Assembly: GCA_938005465.1 (NCBI GenBank)
Contig: CALLNU010000005.1
Coordinates: 1-44,189, forward strand
Length of the DNA stretch: 44,189 nt
Source: an uncultured Collinsella sp.
Lineage (GTDB): Bacteria; Actinomycetota; Coriobacteriia; Coriobacteriales; Coriobacteriaceae
Direction: 5' to 3'
Made by a program: the position numbers and the translations under genes
Notes under the pieces: generated by a model
Told to the model about the DNA's origin: nothing
The model's input: only the letters and a program-made list of their open reading frames with translations
Database searches by the model: none
Shown here: piece after piece, positions 32,592-41,250 of the stretch
How positions within the stretch are numbered: the stretch's first letter is position 1
Layout of the letters: every line of letters begins with the position of its first letter

Positions 32592-32630
32592 CGGGCTTAA
32601 GGACTTGTTGAATGCCCCTAAGCCCGTTTT
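32592..32630 (+). terminator. Terminator of the HAD gene
   Basis: CGGGCTTAAGG (32592-32602) pairs with CCTAAGCCCG (ending 32626) and is followed by TTTT. Confidence 0.8.
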
Positions 32631-32657
32631 AGACTTAATTGTGCTTGGAGAGGGTAT

Positions 32658-33401
32658 ATGCCACCGACTGAAGGGCTAACTGACGGTAAAGCAGCGATAC
32701 CGCTGTACCAACAGGTTATCGATATCATCAAAAACGAAATCAACTCCGGTGCCTACAAGGCAGGCGCGCGGATACCCAACGAATTCGAATTGGCTGAGAG
32801 CTATAAAGTTGGCCGCGTTACCGTGCGACGCGCTATTGAGGAGCTCGTCCAACAGGGCTATCTAACGAAGCGACAGGGGAAAGGCACGTTTGTCAATGCC
32901 CCCAAGCTCAAGCGCAAGATTCGCCAGAAGGATGACGTCCAGAGTTTTTCGGACGCATGCCGCGTAAACGGAATGGAACCGGGGGCGCGTGTCATTTCGA
33001 GAAAGATACTGCCGGCGGATTCCACCGAAGCACAGTTCTTTGGTGTTCCCGTTGGAACTGACTTGATCTGCGTTGAGCGCGTGCGTACTGCCGATGGCGT
33101 CCCTGTCATGCTCGAGAACAACATATATGTTTACGAGGACAACGCCTATCTATCAACGGCACCTCTATCTAACCAATCCATTTTTGAGTTCGTACGCAAC
33201 CGGACGGGCCGCACGCCCGCGTTTACCGACCCATGCACGCTTGAGATCGCGTGCGCGTCGCCCGAGGTCGCTCGGTTGTTGGCAGTTCCCGTTGGCGAAC
33301 CCTTGTTTTATATGGAAGCCTTCTTTTTCGATGAGCAGCGGCGGCCGTTTATCATCGGTCGTCAGCGGATCGTTGGGTCTCGCTACGTTTTTGACATCTA
33401 G
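32658..33401 (+). CDS. GntR-family regulator with UTRA domain (FrlR-like)
   Basis: A 247-aa HutC-type GntR regulator. The winged helix occupies about residues 14-80 (PLYQQVIDIIKNEINSGAY, KVGRVTVRRAIEELVQQGYL, KRQGKGTFV) and the ligand-binding UTRA domain about 95-245 (ICVERVRTADGVPVMLENNIYV, YMEAFFFDEQRRPFIIGRQ). FrlR regulators of fructosamine operons belong to this family. It lies directly upstream of the catabolic operon but has its own terminator, and a palindrome in the operon promoter is its likely target. The effector is probably a sugar phosphate or a phosphorylated conjugate (inference). Confidence 0.92.
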   Translation: MPPTEGLTDGKAAIPLYQQVIDIIKNEINSGAYKAGARIPNEFELAESYKVGRVTVRRAIEELVQQGYLTKRQGKGTFVNAPKLKRKIRQKDDVQSFSDACRVNGMEPGARVISRKILPADSTEAQFFGVPVGTDLICVERVRTADGVPVMLENNIYVYEDNAYLSTAPLSNQSIFEFVRNRTGRTPAFTDPCTLEIACASPEVARLLAVPVGEPLFYMEAFFFDEQRRPFIIGRQRIVGSRYVFDI

Positions 33402-33415
33402 GACATTGCGTATGG

Positions 33416-33448
33416 AAACGCCCGGTGAATCATCTCACCGGGCGTTTT
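33416..33448 (+). terminator. Terminator of the GntR gene
   Basis: AAACGCCCGGTGA / TCACCGGGCGTTT around a 7-nt loop, ending in TTTT, 15 bp after the stop codon. Confidence 0.9.
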
Positions 33449-33511
33449 CATACCGTTCACGGCGCAAACGCAACCGTTCAACCGCGTTGCGGCAATCAGT
33501 TTGAAATTATC

Positions 33512-33577
33512 TTGATGACGAGAAAAGCTGCTGGTAATCTATAGAACGTCATAGAACGTTTGCCTTGTGCAAACGTT
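33512..33577 (+). promoter_or_regulatory. Operon promoter with direct and inverted repeats (GntR operator)
   Basis: TTGATG (33512-33517), a 17-bp spacer and TAATCT (33535-33540). Right behind the -10 is a direct repeat ATAGAACGT (33541-33549 and 33551-33559), then a perfect palindrome AACGTTTGC-N5-GCAAACGTT (33555-33577). The placement over and downstream of the transcription start is that of a repressor site, most likely for the GntR/UTRA regulator encoded upstream. Confidence 0.65.
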
Positions 33578-33619
33578 GAGGCGAGATGCGATGCAGTCTC
33601 GAGTTCTTTGGAGGTATCT

Positions 33620-35083
33620 ATGTCAGATACGAAGGCGAAGAAGACAAACAGACGTTTTAAGTTCAAATTACCGCATGTCTATACGATCATGTTCTTGCTG
33701 ATCGTTGTCTTTGCGGTCTTGACTTGGATCGTTCCCTCTGGTCAGTATCAGCGCAAGATGATTTCGACAGCGGCGGGCGAGCGTGAAGTCGCCGTTGCTG
33801 GAACCTATGAACAGGTCGATAAGAACTACACCGATTCCGAGACCGGCGAGACCATCAATCTGGGTCAGGATATCTTCGCGGTCCTGCAAGCGCCCACTAA
33901 GGGCATCCAGGAGGCTGCCGACGTCGTTGCGTTCGTTTTATTGATTGGCGGGTCGTTCGCAATCATCACCAAGACCAACGCTTTGAATGCCGGCATGAGC
34001 CGTGTGATTAAAAAGCTCAAGAACAAGGACATCCTCATCATTCCCATCACGATGACGTTGCTGTCCATTTGCGGCACCACGTTTGGTATGTCTGAGGAAG
34101 CCCTGCCGTTCTATGCCATCTTCATTCCCATCATGATGGGTATCGGTTATGACTCGATGACGGCATTCATCATCTGCTTCCTTGGTCCTAACCTGGGATA
34201 TTGCGCTTCGACCATCGACCCGTTTAATGTTTTGATCGCCCAGGGCATCATTGGCATCGAGGGCAATCCGCAACTGTGGCTGCGCGCCGTTTCTTGGGTC
34301 ATCTTCACTGCCGTCGGTATCGCATGGGCCATGCGCTACGCCATGCGCGTCAAGAAAAACCCCGAGTCGTCCATTACGTACGAGGACGATAAGCTCAAGC
34401 GTATCGAGTTTTCCGTGACCGATGCCTCCGTCGAGGAAGAGTTCACTACCCGTCAGAAGCTCGTGCTTATCGATTTTGCTTGCGGTATGGGCATTATCGT
34501 CTGGGGTCTTGTTACCCAGGGTTGGTACATGAATGAGATTTCCGCCGTGTTCCTTGGCATGGGCTTGCTTGCCGGTATCCTGGGCGGTCTTGACCAGCAG
34601 ACGATTGCCGAGGAGTTCGTTAAAGGTCTCGCCGACTTTGCGTACGCCGCCATCGTTATCGGTATCGCTCGCGGTATTCTGGTCATCGCCGAGGGCGGCA
34701 TGATCATCGACACCATCCTCCAGGCGCTCGCTACTGCGCTCGCCGGTGCACCTGCCGCCGTCTACACCACGTTTATGTATATCGTCCTTGGCCTGCTCTC
34801 TTTGCTGGTTCCCTCGAGTTCTGGCCTGGCGGCACTCACCATGCCCGTTATGGGCCCCCTGACCGAGCTCATGGGCCTCAATCCCGAGGCGGCCGTTACC
34901 GCGCTCCAGTTTGCCAACCAGACCATCAACACCATCAGTCCCGTGGCGGGCATGACGGTTGCCGGCCTTGGCGTGGCTAAAATTTCGTTTGGCCAATGGT
35001 GGAAGACCATTTGGAAGTTCTTCATCTTCATGGTCGTGTTTGGCTTGGTCATTACTGCCATTTCCGGCATGCTTCCGGCGTAG
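33620..35083 (+). CDS. YfcC-family transporter
   Basis: A 487-aa membrane transporter of the YfcC group (anaerobic C4-dicarboxylate carrier-like fold, often annotated as basic amino-acid antiporter). It begins with a basic tail and the first helix YTIMFLLIVVFAVLTWIVPSGQYQ, and has the conserved TFGMSEEALPFYAIFIPIMM and LVPSSSGLAALTMPVMGPLTELMG segments, with about 11-12 helices. Canonical Frl loci use the FrlA permease of the APC family or an ABC system instead. Here this protein probably imports the conjugate or a glycated amino acid. GGAGG is five bases before the ATG. First gene of the operon. Confidence 0.9.
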   Translation: MSDTKAKKTNRRFKFKLPHVYTIMFLLIVVFAVLTWIVPSGQYQRKMISTAAGEREVAVAGTYEQVDKNYTDSETGETINLGQDIFAVLQAPTKGIQEAADVVAFVLLIGGSFAIITKTNALNAGMSRVIKKLKNKDILIIPITMTLLSICGTTFGMSEEALPFYAIFIPIMMGIGYDSMTAFIICFLGPNLGYCASTIDPFNVLIAQGIIGIEGNPQLWLRAVSWVIFTAVGIAWAMRYAMRVKKNPESSITYEDDKLKRIEFSVTDASVEEEFTTRQKLVLIDFACGMGIIVWGLVTQGWYMNEISAVFLGMGLLAGILGGLDQQTIAEEFVKGLADFAYAAIVIGIARGILVIAEGGMIIDTILQALATALAGAPAAVYTTFMYIVLGLLSLLVPSSSGLAALTMPVMGPLTELMGLNPEAAVTALQFANQTINTISPVAGMTVAGLGVAKISFGQWWKTIWKFFIFMVVFGLVITAISGMLPA

Positions 35084-35092
35084 GTGATTATA

Positions 35093-36676
35093 ATGTCCGA
35101 TCGTTTGACGGTCCTGACGTCTAAGAGCGTCTTTACCGGTACGGGGGACCTGCCGTTTGAAGGTTTCGTAGCAGTCCGTGACAATCGAATTGAGGCGGTT
35201 GGCACCAAGTGTGAGGTAGCTTCGTATTTGACCCAGGCGGACGAGGTAGTTGACCTGGGCGACCGCACCGTCATGCCTGGCCTAATCGATGTGCATACCT
35301 TCTATACAGGCTGGGCGCTGCGGACGTTGGGGTCTGACCTGTCCGGCATCACTGATGCCAAAGAGGCCGTGTCGCTCTTGCGTGCATGGAAAGAAGATCA
35401 TCCGGATTGCGCGGCGGCTTTTGGCCACAACCTGCCCGAAACGTTGGCATCGGATGCCGAGAACGCAAATACGGCAGCTGTGTTTGACGATTGTTTTGGC
35501 GATATCCCTGTCGTCTGCTTTACACCGGGTGCGGAGACCTGCGTTCTCAATGCTGCCGCCAGTGCGCGATACGGCTTCACACCCCAGGCGTGTTATGCCG
35601 AGAAGATCTGGCGCATGATGAGCGATTTCCTCGCGCTGCCCGAGGTACGTGCGGGGTATTCGGACTACATGGGCATGCTTAACGAGCGCGGCGTTACCGC
35701 CATCAAGGAGATGGCGTTTGATGACTACTACGGTTTTGCCGACGAAATGGCTCGCCGTGAGGAATCTGGTGAGCTGACGGTTCGCGTCTCTATGATGTCG
35801 CAGCCGGTGGGTGCCGGTGCAAATCTGTCATATGCTCGCGAGGCACGAGAGCGCTTCCGGGGTCCGTTCGTTCGTTTTTCTGGCTTCAACCGTATGACCG
35901 ACCGCGGCGTATGGGCGGGGCTTGCCGAGATGATTGACCCCTATGAGGACACGGCCGATGCGGGCGCTGCCGGCAAGACGGTCGTCGAGGAGCCCGAGTG
36001 GGATCTGATTGAGAACGAGCTGCGCGCAATTGATGCTGACGGCTTCCGATATTCCTTGCATTGCCAGGGCGATGGCGCCGTTCGTCGCACCGTGGTGCTC
36101 TATGCCTCGCTGCCTCGAGACGAGCATGGACGGTTGCTTCGCCGCCATGCGATTACCGATCTCGAGAACTCTGATCCGACCGATCTTGTCGAGTTTGGCA
36201 AGTTAGGTGGAATTTGCGAGGTCTATCCGCAGATTTTGACGCTGGACCGGCGCGAGGATTGCCTGTCGATGATGCGTCGACAAATTGGCGAGACGCGACT
36301 TTTGCACAGCTGGAATCGCCGCGGCATGGAAGATTCCGGATGCACGGTGTGCTGTGGTACGGATTTGCCGCTGCTGATTCCGAGCCTGGGCGAGTCAATC
36401 TACAGCGCGTGCGGCGGATACTTCGACGATGGACTGCCCGTGAATGAGGCCAACGCGCTGACACTTGTCGAGCTCTTGCGCGCTTGGACTGCCGGGGGCG
36501 CGTACGATCTGATGCGCGAAGACGAGCTGGGTACGCTCGAGGTCGGCAAGCTTGCCGATATCTGCGTGCTCGATCGGGATGTGTTCGACCTCGATTATCA
36601 CGACGCACGCAATCTTGCGGTTGATATGACGATGTCGGACGGACGAATCGTGTTCGATCGAAATAAGGAGGCATAA
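35093..36676 (+). CDS. Amidohydrolase_3-family protein (YtcJ-like) with altered metal site
   Basis: A 527-aa protein of the amidohydrolase superfamily, YtcJ type. The N-terminal beta-part (VFTGTGDLPFEGFVAVRDNRIEAVG) and C-terminal ELLRAWTAGGAYDL...LGTLEVGKLADICVLDRD are standard. The metal-site HxH that normally follows PGxID is here His68-Thr-Phe70 (DVHTFYTGW), so the second His is replaced. Other family positions remain: SLHCQGDGAV, RRHAITDLEN and CCGTDLPL. Thus it may bind one metal, or have changed chemistry. In context it may cleave an amide or deaminate a product of the sugar-conjugate pathway; unproven. ATG at 35093 follows AGGTGA, 9 bp after the transporter stop. Confidence 0.82.
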   Translation: MSDRLTVLTSKSVFTGTGDLPFEGFVAVRDNRIEAVGTKCEVASYLTQADEVVDLGDRTVMPGLIDVHTFYTGWALRTLGSDLSGITDAKEAVSLLRAWKEDHPDCAAAFGHNLPETLASDAENANTAAVFDDCFGDIPVVCFTPGAETCVLNAAASARYGFTPQACYAEKIWRMMSDFLALPEVRAGYSDYMGMLNERGVTAIKEMAFDDYYGFADEMARREESGELTVRVSMMSQPVGAGANLSYAREARERFRGPFVRFSGFNRMTDRGVWAGLAEMIDPYEDTADAGAAGKTVVEEPEWDLIENELRAIDADGFRYSLHCQGDGAVRRTVVLYASLPRDEHGRLLRRHAITDLENSDPTDLVEFGKLGGICEVYPQILTLDRREDCLSMMRRQIGETRLLHSWNRRGMEDSGCTVCCGTDLPLLIPSLGESIYSACGGYFDDGLPVNEANALTLVELLRAWTAGGAYDLMREDELGTLEVGKLADICVLDRDVFDLDYHDARNLAVDMTMSDGRIVFDRNKEA

Positions 36677-36677
36677 G

Positions 36678-37529
36678 ATGTCTGAATCCAAACCGACGCT
36701 GCGCCGCGAACAGATTGCGGGCATGAATATCCACTACATCATGTGGTCGCTCGATTACTTCCTTGATGTGCAGCAGCGTTTGGGCTTTGAGTCCATTGAG
36801 CTGTGGTGTGCGGAGCCGCATGTGACACTCGACCACACGGGCTACTTTGAGGCTGAGGTCCTGGCAAAAAAGGCTGCAGACCGTGGGCTTAGGTATCGTA
36901 CTCTGTGCCCCGAGAATGTTGTCTATCCTTGGCAGTATTGCGCACGCAAACCGCTGCATGAACAGCGCAGCCTGGCGTACTTTAAGCACGGCATTGAGCT
37001 TGCCGAGGTACTTGGGTGCGACCGTATGTCCGTCAACTCGGGCTGGGGCGACTGGGACGAGGACCGCGAGGAAGCCTGGAAGCGCAGCCGCGAGCACTTG
37101 TCCATTCTGGCGGAGTATGCCGGCGAGCACGGTCTGGTGCTTACGATGGAAAGCCTGCGTCCCGAGGAGAGCAACCTTGTGACGACGGTTTCCGATGCGA
37201 AGCGCATGATTGACGAGGTCGCGAGCCCGTACTTGCAGCCCATGGTTGATACAACCGCGATGGGCGTTGCAGGTGAGACGCTCGAGGACTGGTTTGCCGC
37301 CTTTGGTGATGGGGCAATACACGAGATGCACTTTATCGACGGTGATCCGTATGGCCATCTGGTGTGGGGCGATGGCAAGCACGATATGGACGCCTTCGTC
37401 GCCACACTCAACGCCCATGGTTTCGACGGTATGCTGGGCCAGGAAATCACGGACGGTCGTTACTACGATGACCCCGCGGCGGCAGATGCCAAGAACATGG
37501 CCGCATTCGAGAAATATCTGATTGACTAA
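36678..37529 (+). CDS. FrlC-like sugar epimerase/isomerase
   Basis: A 283-aa TIM-barrel protein of the AP-endonuclease-2/xylose-isomerase-like family, closest in character to FrlC (fructoselysine 3-epimerase). Likely metal or substrate residues are in ELWCAEPH, DRMSVNSGWGDWD, LTMESLRPEESNLV, QPMVDTTAM, HEMHFIDGDPYGHLVWGDG and GQEITDGRYYDD; the last two blocks are typical of FrlC. AAGGAGG precedes the ATG, 1 bp after the amidohydrolase stop. It would let psicosamine-type isomers enter the pathway. Confidence 0.85.
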   Translation: MSESKPTLRREQIAGMNIHYIMWSLDYFLDVQQRLGFESIELWCAEPHVTLDHTGYFEAEVLAKKAADRGLRYRTLCPENVVYPWQYCARKPLHEQRSLAYFKHGIELAEVLGCDRMSVNSGWGDWDEDREEAWKRSREHLSILAEYAGEHGLVLTMESLRPEESNLVTTVSDAKRMIDEVASPYLQPMVDTTAMGVAGETLEDWFAAFGDGAIHEMHFIDGDPYGHLVWGDGKHDMDAFVATLNAHGFDGMLGQEITDGRYYDDPAAADAKNMAAFEKYLID

Positions 37530-37591
37530 AACAACTATCGGCTACGCAACCAACGTCATTGATTGCGGGCCAAACAAGAAAGGAACTGGAT

Positions 37592-38560
37592 ATGAACGCA
37601 CACGATCTGATCAAAGAGGCAATTGCCGAGAAGGGCAAGTTCGACAGCGTCTACTGGATTGCTTGCGGTGGCTCCATGATCGATTTGATCCCGGCTCATG
37701 AGCTTCTGCAGCGCGAGGCAACCACCTTCACTTCGTATATCTATACGGCTCGCGAGTTTGATATCATGCGCCCACGCCGCTTAGGTGAGAAATCCCTGGT
37801 CATTGCTTGCAGCCACAGTGGCAACACCCCCGAGGTCGTCGAGGGCTGTGAGATTGCCCTTGCTGCCGGCGCTACGGTAATCGCCCAGACCGACAACGCT
37901 GGATCCAAGATTGACTCCGGCAAGTGGACCACGTGGGTCTACCCGTGGGGCGAGGGCGTGCCGCAGGCCGAGGTCCCCGCTGGCATTTCGCTGTCGCTTG
38001 CGGCCGAGCTGCTCGATCAACAGGAGGGCTACGCCGATCTTGCCGATATGTATGCCGGTATCGCCGAGATGGATAAGATTCTTCCCCCGGCACGTGAGAA
38101 GGTAAATGCCGAGCTGGGCGATCGTTTTGCCAAGCTTTGCCAGGAGCACGAGTTCTTCTACATTCTGGGCAGCGGTCCCAACTTTAGCCAGACCTACGGT
38201 TTCGCTATCTGCTCTCTTATGGAGATGCAGTGGCAGCACTGCAGCTACATCCACTCTGCCGAGTACTTCCACGGTCCCTTCGAGGCTACTCAGGATGGCG
38301 TTTTTTACTTCCTGCAGATGGGCTCCAGCGAGTGCCGTGCTATGGACGAGCGCGCCCTGGCGTTCCTTAAGACGCATACCGATACGCTGATGGTGCTCGA
38401 TGCCAAGGAGTACGGTATGGAAGCCGTGCCGGCGAGCGTCCGTGCCTATCTGGACCCGGTGCTGTTCTACGCCATGAACTGCGAGCTGCGTGCTGCACGC
38501 GGCAAGGTGTTTGATCACGATCCCGATTTCCGTCGCTATATGGGTGTTGTCGAGTACTAG
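37592..38560 (+). CDS. FrlB-like SIS-domain fructosamine deglycase
   Basis: A 322-aa protein with two sugar-isomerase (SIS) domains, like FrlB/GfrF, which split fructosamine 6-phosphate into glucose 6-phosphate and the free amine or amino acid. It has WIACGGSMIDLIPAHELL, the phosphate-binding SHSGNTPEVVEG in domain 1, ILGSGPNFSQTYGFAI in domain 2, and HSAEYFHGPFEAT, which matches the FrlB active-site segment with its Glu and His. No N-terminal glutaminase domain, so it is not GlmS. AAAGGAAC precedes the ATG. Central enzyme of the locus. Confidence 0.87.
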   Translation: MNAHDLIKEAIAEKGKFDSVYWIACGGSMIDLIPAHELLQREATTFTSYIYTAREFDIMRPRRLGEKSLVIACSHSGNTPEVVEGCEIALAAGATVIAQTDNAGSKIDSGKWTTWVYPWGEGVPQAEVPAGISLSLAAELLDQQEGYADLADMYAGIAEMDKILPPAREKVNAELGDRFAKLCQEHEFFYILGSGPNFSQTYGFAICSLMEMQWQHCSYIHSAEYFHGPFEATQDGVFYFLQMGSSECRAMDERALAFLKTHTDTLMVLDAKEYGMEAVPASVRAYLDPVLFYAMNCELRAARGKVFDHDPDFRRYMGVVEY

Positions 38561-38574
38561 AAGGGGCAAAGGCC

Positions 38575-39438
38575 ATGGCATTTAACGTTAACGCGCTCGG
38601 ATTTGGCGACAACGTCGTCGATCGCTACGAGCATATCCACACCATGTATCCTGGCGGCAACGCGGTGAACTTCGCCGTTTATGCCAAGAAATGCGGTGCC
38701 GCACGCTCTGCATACATGGGCATTTTTGGCAATGACGCCGCTGCCGAGCATGTCATTGCAAGCCTCGAGGATGAGGGTATCGAGCTTGGCAAGTGCGAGC
38801 AGATGATTGGCGAGAACGGAGCGGCTCGCGTGACCGTCGTTGACGGTGACCGTGTCTTCCTCGGCTCCAACGAGGGCGGTATCCGTGGCGATGCGCGCTA
38901 TGTCCTCGATCGCTTTGACCTTTCGTACATGAAGCAGTTCGATGTGGTTCATTCGGGCAACTATTGCTTTATCGAGCGCGAGCTGCCCAAGTTGAAGGCT
39001 GCGGGCGTCACGGTCTCTTTTGACTTTTCGGACGACTCCACCGACGAGTACTACGAGCAGATTGCGCCCTACGTCGATTTTGCTTTCTTTAGTGCGGCGG
39101 ATGCCGCGAGTGAGGACGAGATTCGCGAGCGTCTGGCATGGGTGAAGGGTCTGGGTCCGCGTTTTGTGTCGGCTACGGCGGGCGCCGAGGGCTGCATCGC
39201 TTACGACGGCAAGCGTTATTACCGCCAGCTGGCTAAACCGGTAACGGACATGAAGGACACCATGGGGGCGGGCGACTCGTTCCTCACCTCGTTTTTGATG
39301 TGCTATCTCGATTCCGCCAAGCGTGGCGAGGATGGCGCCGAGGCCATCGAGCGCGCGCTCGACTTTGCTGCCGGGTTTGCCTCGACCGTGTGCGGCATGG
39401 AAGGTTCTTGGGGCCACGGAGCGCCAATCGTCGAATAG
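38575..39438 (+). CDS. FrlD-like PfkB-family kinase
   Basis: A 287-aa ribokinase/PfkB kinase, similar to fructoselysine 6-kinase FrlD: FGDNVVDRYEHIHTMYPGGNAVNFAVYA at the N-terminus is close to FrlD's GDN-VD...GGNAVNVAVY pattern. The ATP/anion-hole motif is DTMGAGDSF with the catalytic Asp. Expected to phosphorylate O6 of the fructose part of an Amadori product, making the substrate of the FrlB-like enzyme encoded 14 bp upstream. An intrinsic terminator follows. Confidence 0.87.
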   Translation: MAFNVNALGFGDNVVDRYEHIHTMYPGGNAVNFAVYAKKCGAARSAYMGIFGNDAAAEHVIASLEDEGIELGKCEQMIGENGAARVTVVDGDRVFLGSNEGGIRGDARYVLDRFDLSYMKQFDVVHSGNYCFIERELPKLKAAGVTVSFDFSDDSTDEYYEQIAPYVDFAFFSAADAASEDEIRERLAWVKGLGPRFVSATAGAEGCIAYDGKRYYRQLAKPVTDMKDTMGAGDSFLTSFLMCYLDSAKRGEDGAEAIERALDFAAGFASTVCGMEGSWGHGAPIVE

Positions 39439-39508
39439 CTTAAGAAAGCGTACGGCGGTCTGGCTATGAGGCCTTGGACAACCGATGCAAAACAATAAGC
39501 GAAACGCG

Positions 39509-39542
39509 AAAAGGGGGCTCGTTATGTGGTGGGCCCCCTTTT
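39509..39542 (+). terminator. Internal terminator of the catabolic operon
   Basis: AAAAGGGGGC (39509-39518) pairs perfectly with GCCCCCTTTT (39533-39542) around a 14-nt loop, the T-run being part of the stem. It splits the locus into a frl-like half and a second half, so the second half may be expressed at a lower level. Confidence 0.8.
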
Positions 39543-39559
39543 GAACATTGGAGAAGACC

Positions 39560-40360
39560 ATGGGTATTAAAGCGTGTGCGGCTGGTTTTTGCTGTGCGGA
39601 CGTCTATCAAAACATCGGCGTGTTCTATCCGACTGGTAATGGCATTGACTGGGGTATCCATCTTGCACGAATGGGCGTTTCGGTATCCGCCGTGTCGGTC
39701 GTCGGCAAGGACGAGTACGGAGACAAGATGAGGGAGGCGCTGGCCGCCGAGGGGTTCGATATCTCACATCTGCGGGTGGAGGATGGCGACACCTCGGTGA
39801 TGCTCATGGCGTTGAAAGACGGCGTCGATCGCGTACATCTCGAGGCAATCGATGGCGTAATGGAGACATATCGACCGAATGAAGACGACCGGGCGTTTAT
39901 CCTAGAACATGACATCATTCACACCGACCTGTTTGGCAATTGTTTGGACCTCCTGCCCGAATGGCATGATGCGGGCAAGACGGTGGTTATGGACTTCTCG
40001 GTGTTCAGCCAGGATCCCGAATATGCCTGCGAGAACCATTTTCCCTACGTTGACTATGCGTTCATGTCGTTTGAAGAGGACACTCCGGAGCTACGAGACT
40101 GGGTACGCCGCGTGCAGGTATTGGGACCGCGCGTTGCGGTTGCCACGCTTGGCGAGAAGGGAAGCATTGCCTATGACGGTGAGCGCTTCTATGAGTGTGG
40201 GATCGTGCCAGCGGAGAAGGTCGTTAATACCGTGGGTGCCGGCGACTCGTATATCGCCGGGTTTACCAAGGGCGTGATCGATGGCCTTGATATTCCGGCG
40301 TGTATGAAGGCGGGCGCTGAGCTGTCGTCCCGAGTGATTGGTTCGTTTGAGCCGTACTAG
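39560..40360 (+). CDS. Second FrlD-like PfkB-family kinase
   Basis: A 266-aa PfkB kinase, paralogous in type to the one ending at 39438. It has CCADVYQNIGVFYPTGNGIDWGIHLARMG, where FrlD has GGNAVN, so the substrate-contact loop is changed (TGNGIDW). It keeps VGKDEYGDKMREALAAEG, the FDFS-like VMDFSVFSQD and NTVGAGDSY with the catalytic Asp. It is probably specific for a different sugar or conjugate. The ATG at 39560 follows GGAGAA; first gene after the internal terminator. Confidence 0.85.
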   Translation: MGIKACAAGFCCADVYQNIGVFYPTGNGIDWGIHLARMGVSVSAVSVVGKDEYGDKMREALAAEGFDISHLRVEDGDTSVMLMALKDGVDRVHLEAIDGVMETYRPNEDDRAFILEHDIIHTDLFGNCLDLLPEWHDAGKTVVMDFSVFSQDPEYACENHFPYVDYAFMSFEEDTPELRDWVRRVQVLGPRVAVATLGEKGSIAYDGERFYECGIVPAEKVVNTVGAGDSYIAGFTKGVIDGLDIPACMKAGAELSSRVIGSFEPY

Positions 40361-40387
40361 GGTCAAATGCCTGGAAAGGAGTACGAA

Positions 40388-41248
40388 ATGGTTATCGACA
40401 TGTTGGTCCATCCTATGCTCTACGGCGAGATCTGTACGCCGGGTGATGAGCCTGATGGATTCGGTTTTTGGTCACGAGAATTTGGTATGGGGCATATGGG
40501 CCCCATGGATTGGGATGAGCTTCAAGTCGAGATGGACGTCTGCGATGTGCAGAAGAGCGTGCTCATGCCGCTCGATGTAACCACGGCATGCGGAGGGCAC
40601 TTTGGCACCAATGACCAGATTGCCATGCTGGTTGCCGCACATCCCGATCGTCTGTGGGGATTTGCGAGCGTAGACCCGCAGGTGAGCGGTGCCGCAGACG
40701 AATTGGAGCGCGCCTTTACCGAGTTGGGGGCAAAGGGGCTTTGCCTGCATCCGGCAAAGCAGGGTTTTGCCCCCGATGATGCTGTGGCCGAGCCGCTTTA
40801 CGAACTGTGCGAGCGCTATAACAAGCCGGTGGTTTTCCATGCCGGTATGTCTTGGGAGCCGGGCGCAGAGCTCTCGCGCAGTAACCCGCTTGCATTTGAG
40901 CACACAATCGCAACGCATCCAAATGTGCGTTTTAGTTTGACCCATTTTGGCTGGCCCTGGGTGCGCGAGACCGTGGCGATGCTGCTCAAGTATCCCAACT
41001 GCTACGCGGACACCTCTATCACTTACATAGATTCGCCCGAGGAGATGATGCAGCGTCTTTTCACGGTCGATATGGGACCGCTGTGGTATGAGCGCGCGCT
41101 ATCGCACCAAGTGATGTTCGCCAGCAATACGCCGCGCTTCCGTGCATTCAAACTCAAGCGGGCGCTCGATACCGTGCCCATGCGCGATGATGCGCGAGAA
41201 AGGCTCTACTGGGGTAATGCCCTGCGTTTTCTTGAAGGGGATGAGTGA
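40388..41248 (+). CDS. Amidohydrolase_2-family protein with altered metal site
   Basis: A 286-aa TIM-barrel protein of the Amidohydrolase_2 (ACMSD-like) family. It keeps His8 (DMLVHPMLYG), His121 (LCLHPAKQGFAP), His151 (VVFHAGM) and His186 (LTHFGWPW). However, the first His of the usual DxHxH is Leu6, and the final metal Asp of the usual GSDxP is Asn247 (ASNTPRF). So the metal centre differs from standard decarboxylases and hydrolases. A lactonase, hydrolase or decarboxylase role is possible but not shown. AAAGGAG precedes the ATG. Its end overlaps or touches the YjbQ gene. Confidence 0.8.
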   Translation: MVIDMLVHPMLYGEICTPGDEPDGFGFWSREFGMGHMGPMDWDELQVEMDVCDVQKSVLMPLDVTTACGGHFGTNDQIAMLVAAHPDRLWGFASVDPQVSGAADELERAFTELGAKGLCLHPAKQGFAPDDAVAEPLYELCERYNKPVVFHAGMSWEPGAELSRSNPLAFEHTIATHPNVRFSLTHFGWPWVRETVAMLLKYPNCYADTSITYIDSPEEMMQRLFTVDMGPLWYERALSHQVMFASNTPRFRAFKLKRALDTVPMRDDARERLYWGNALRFLEGDE

Positions 41249-41250
41249 AC

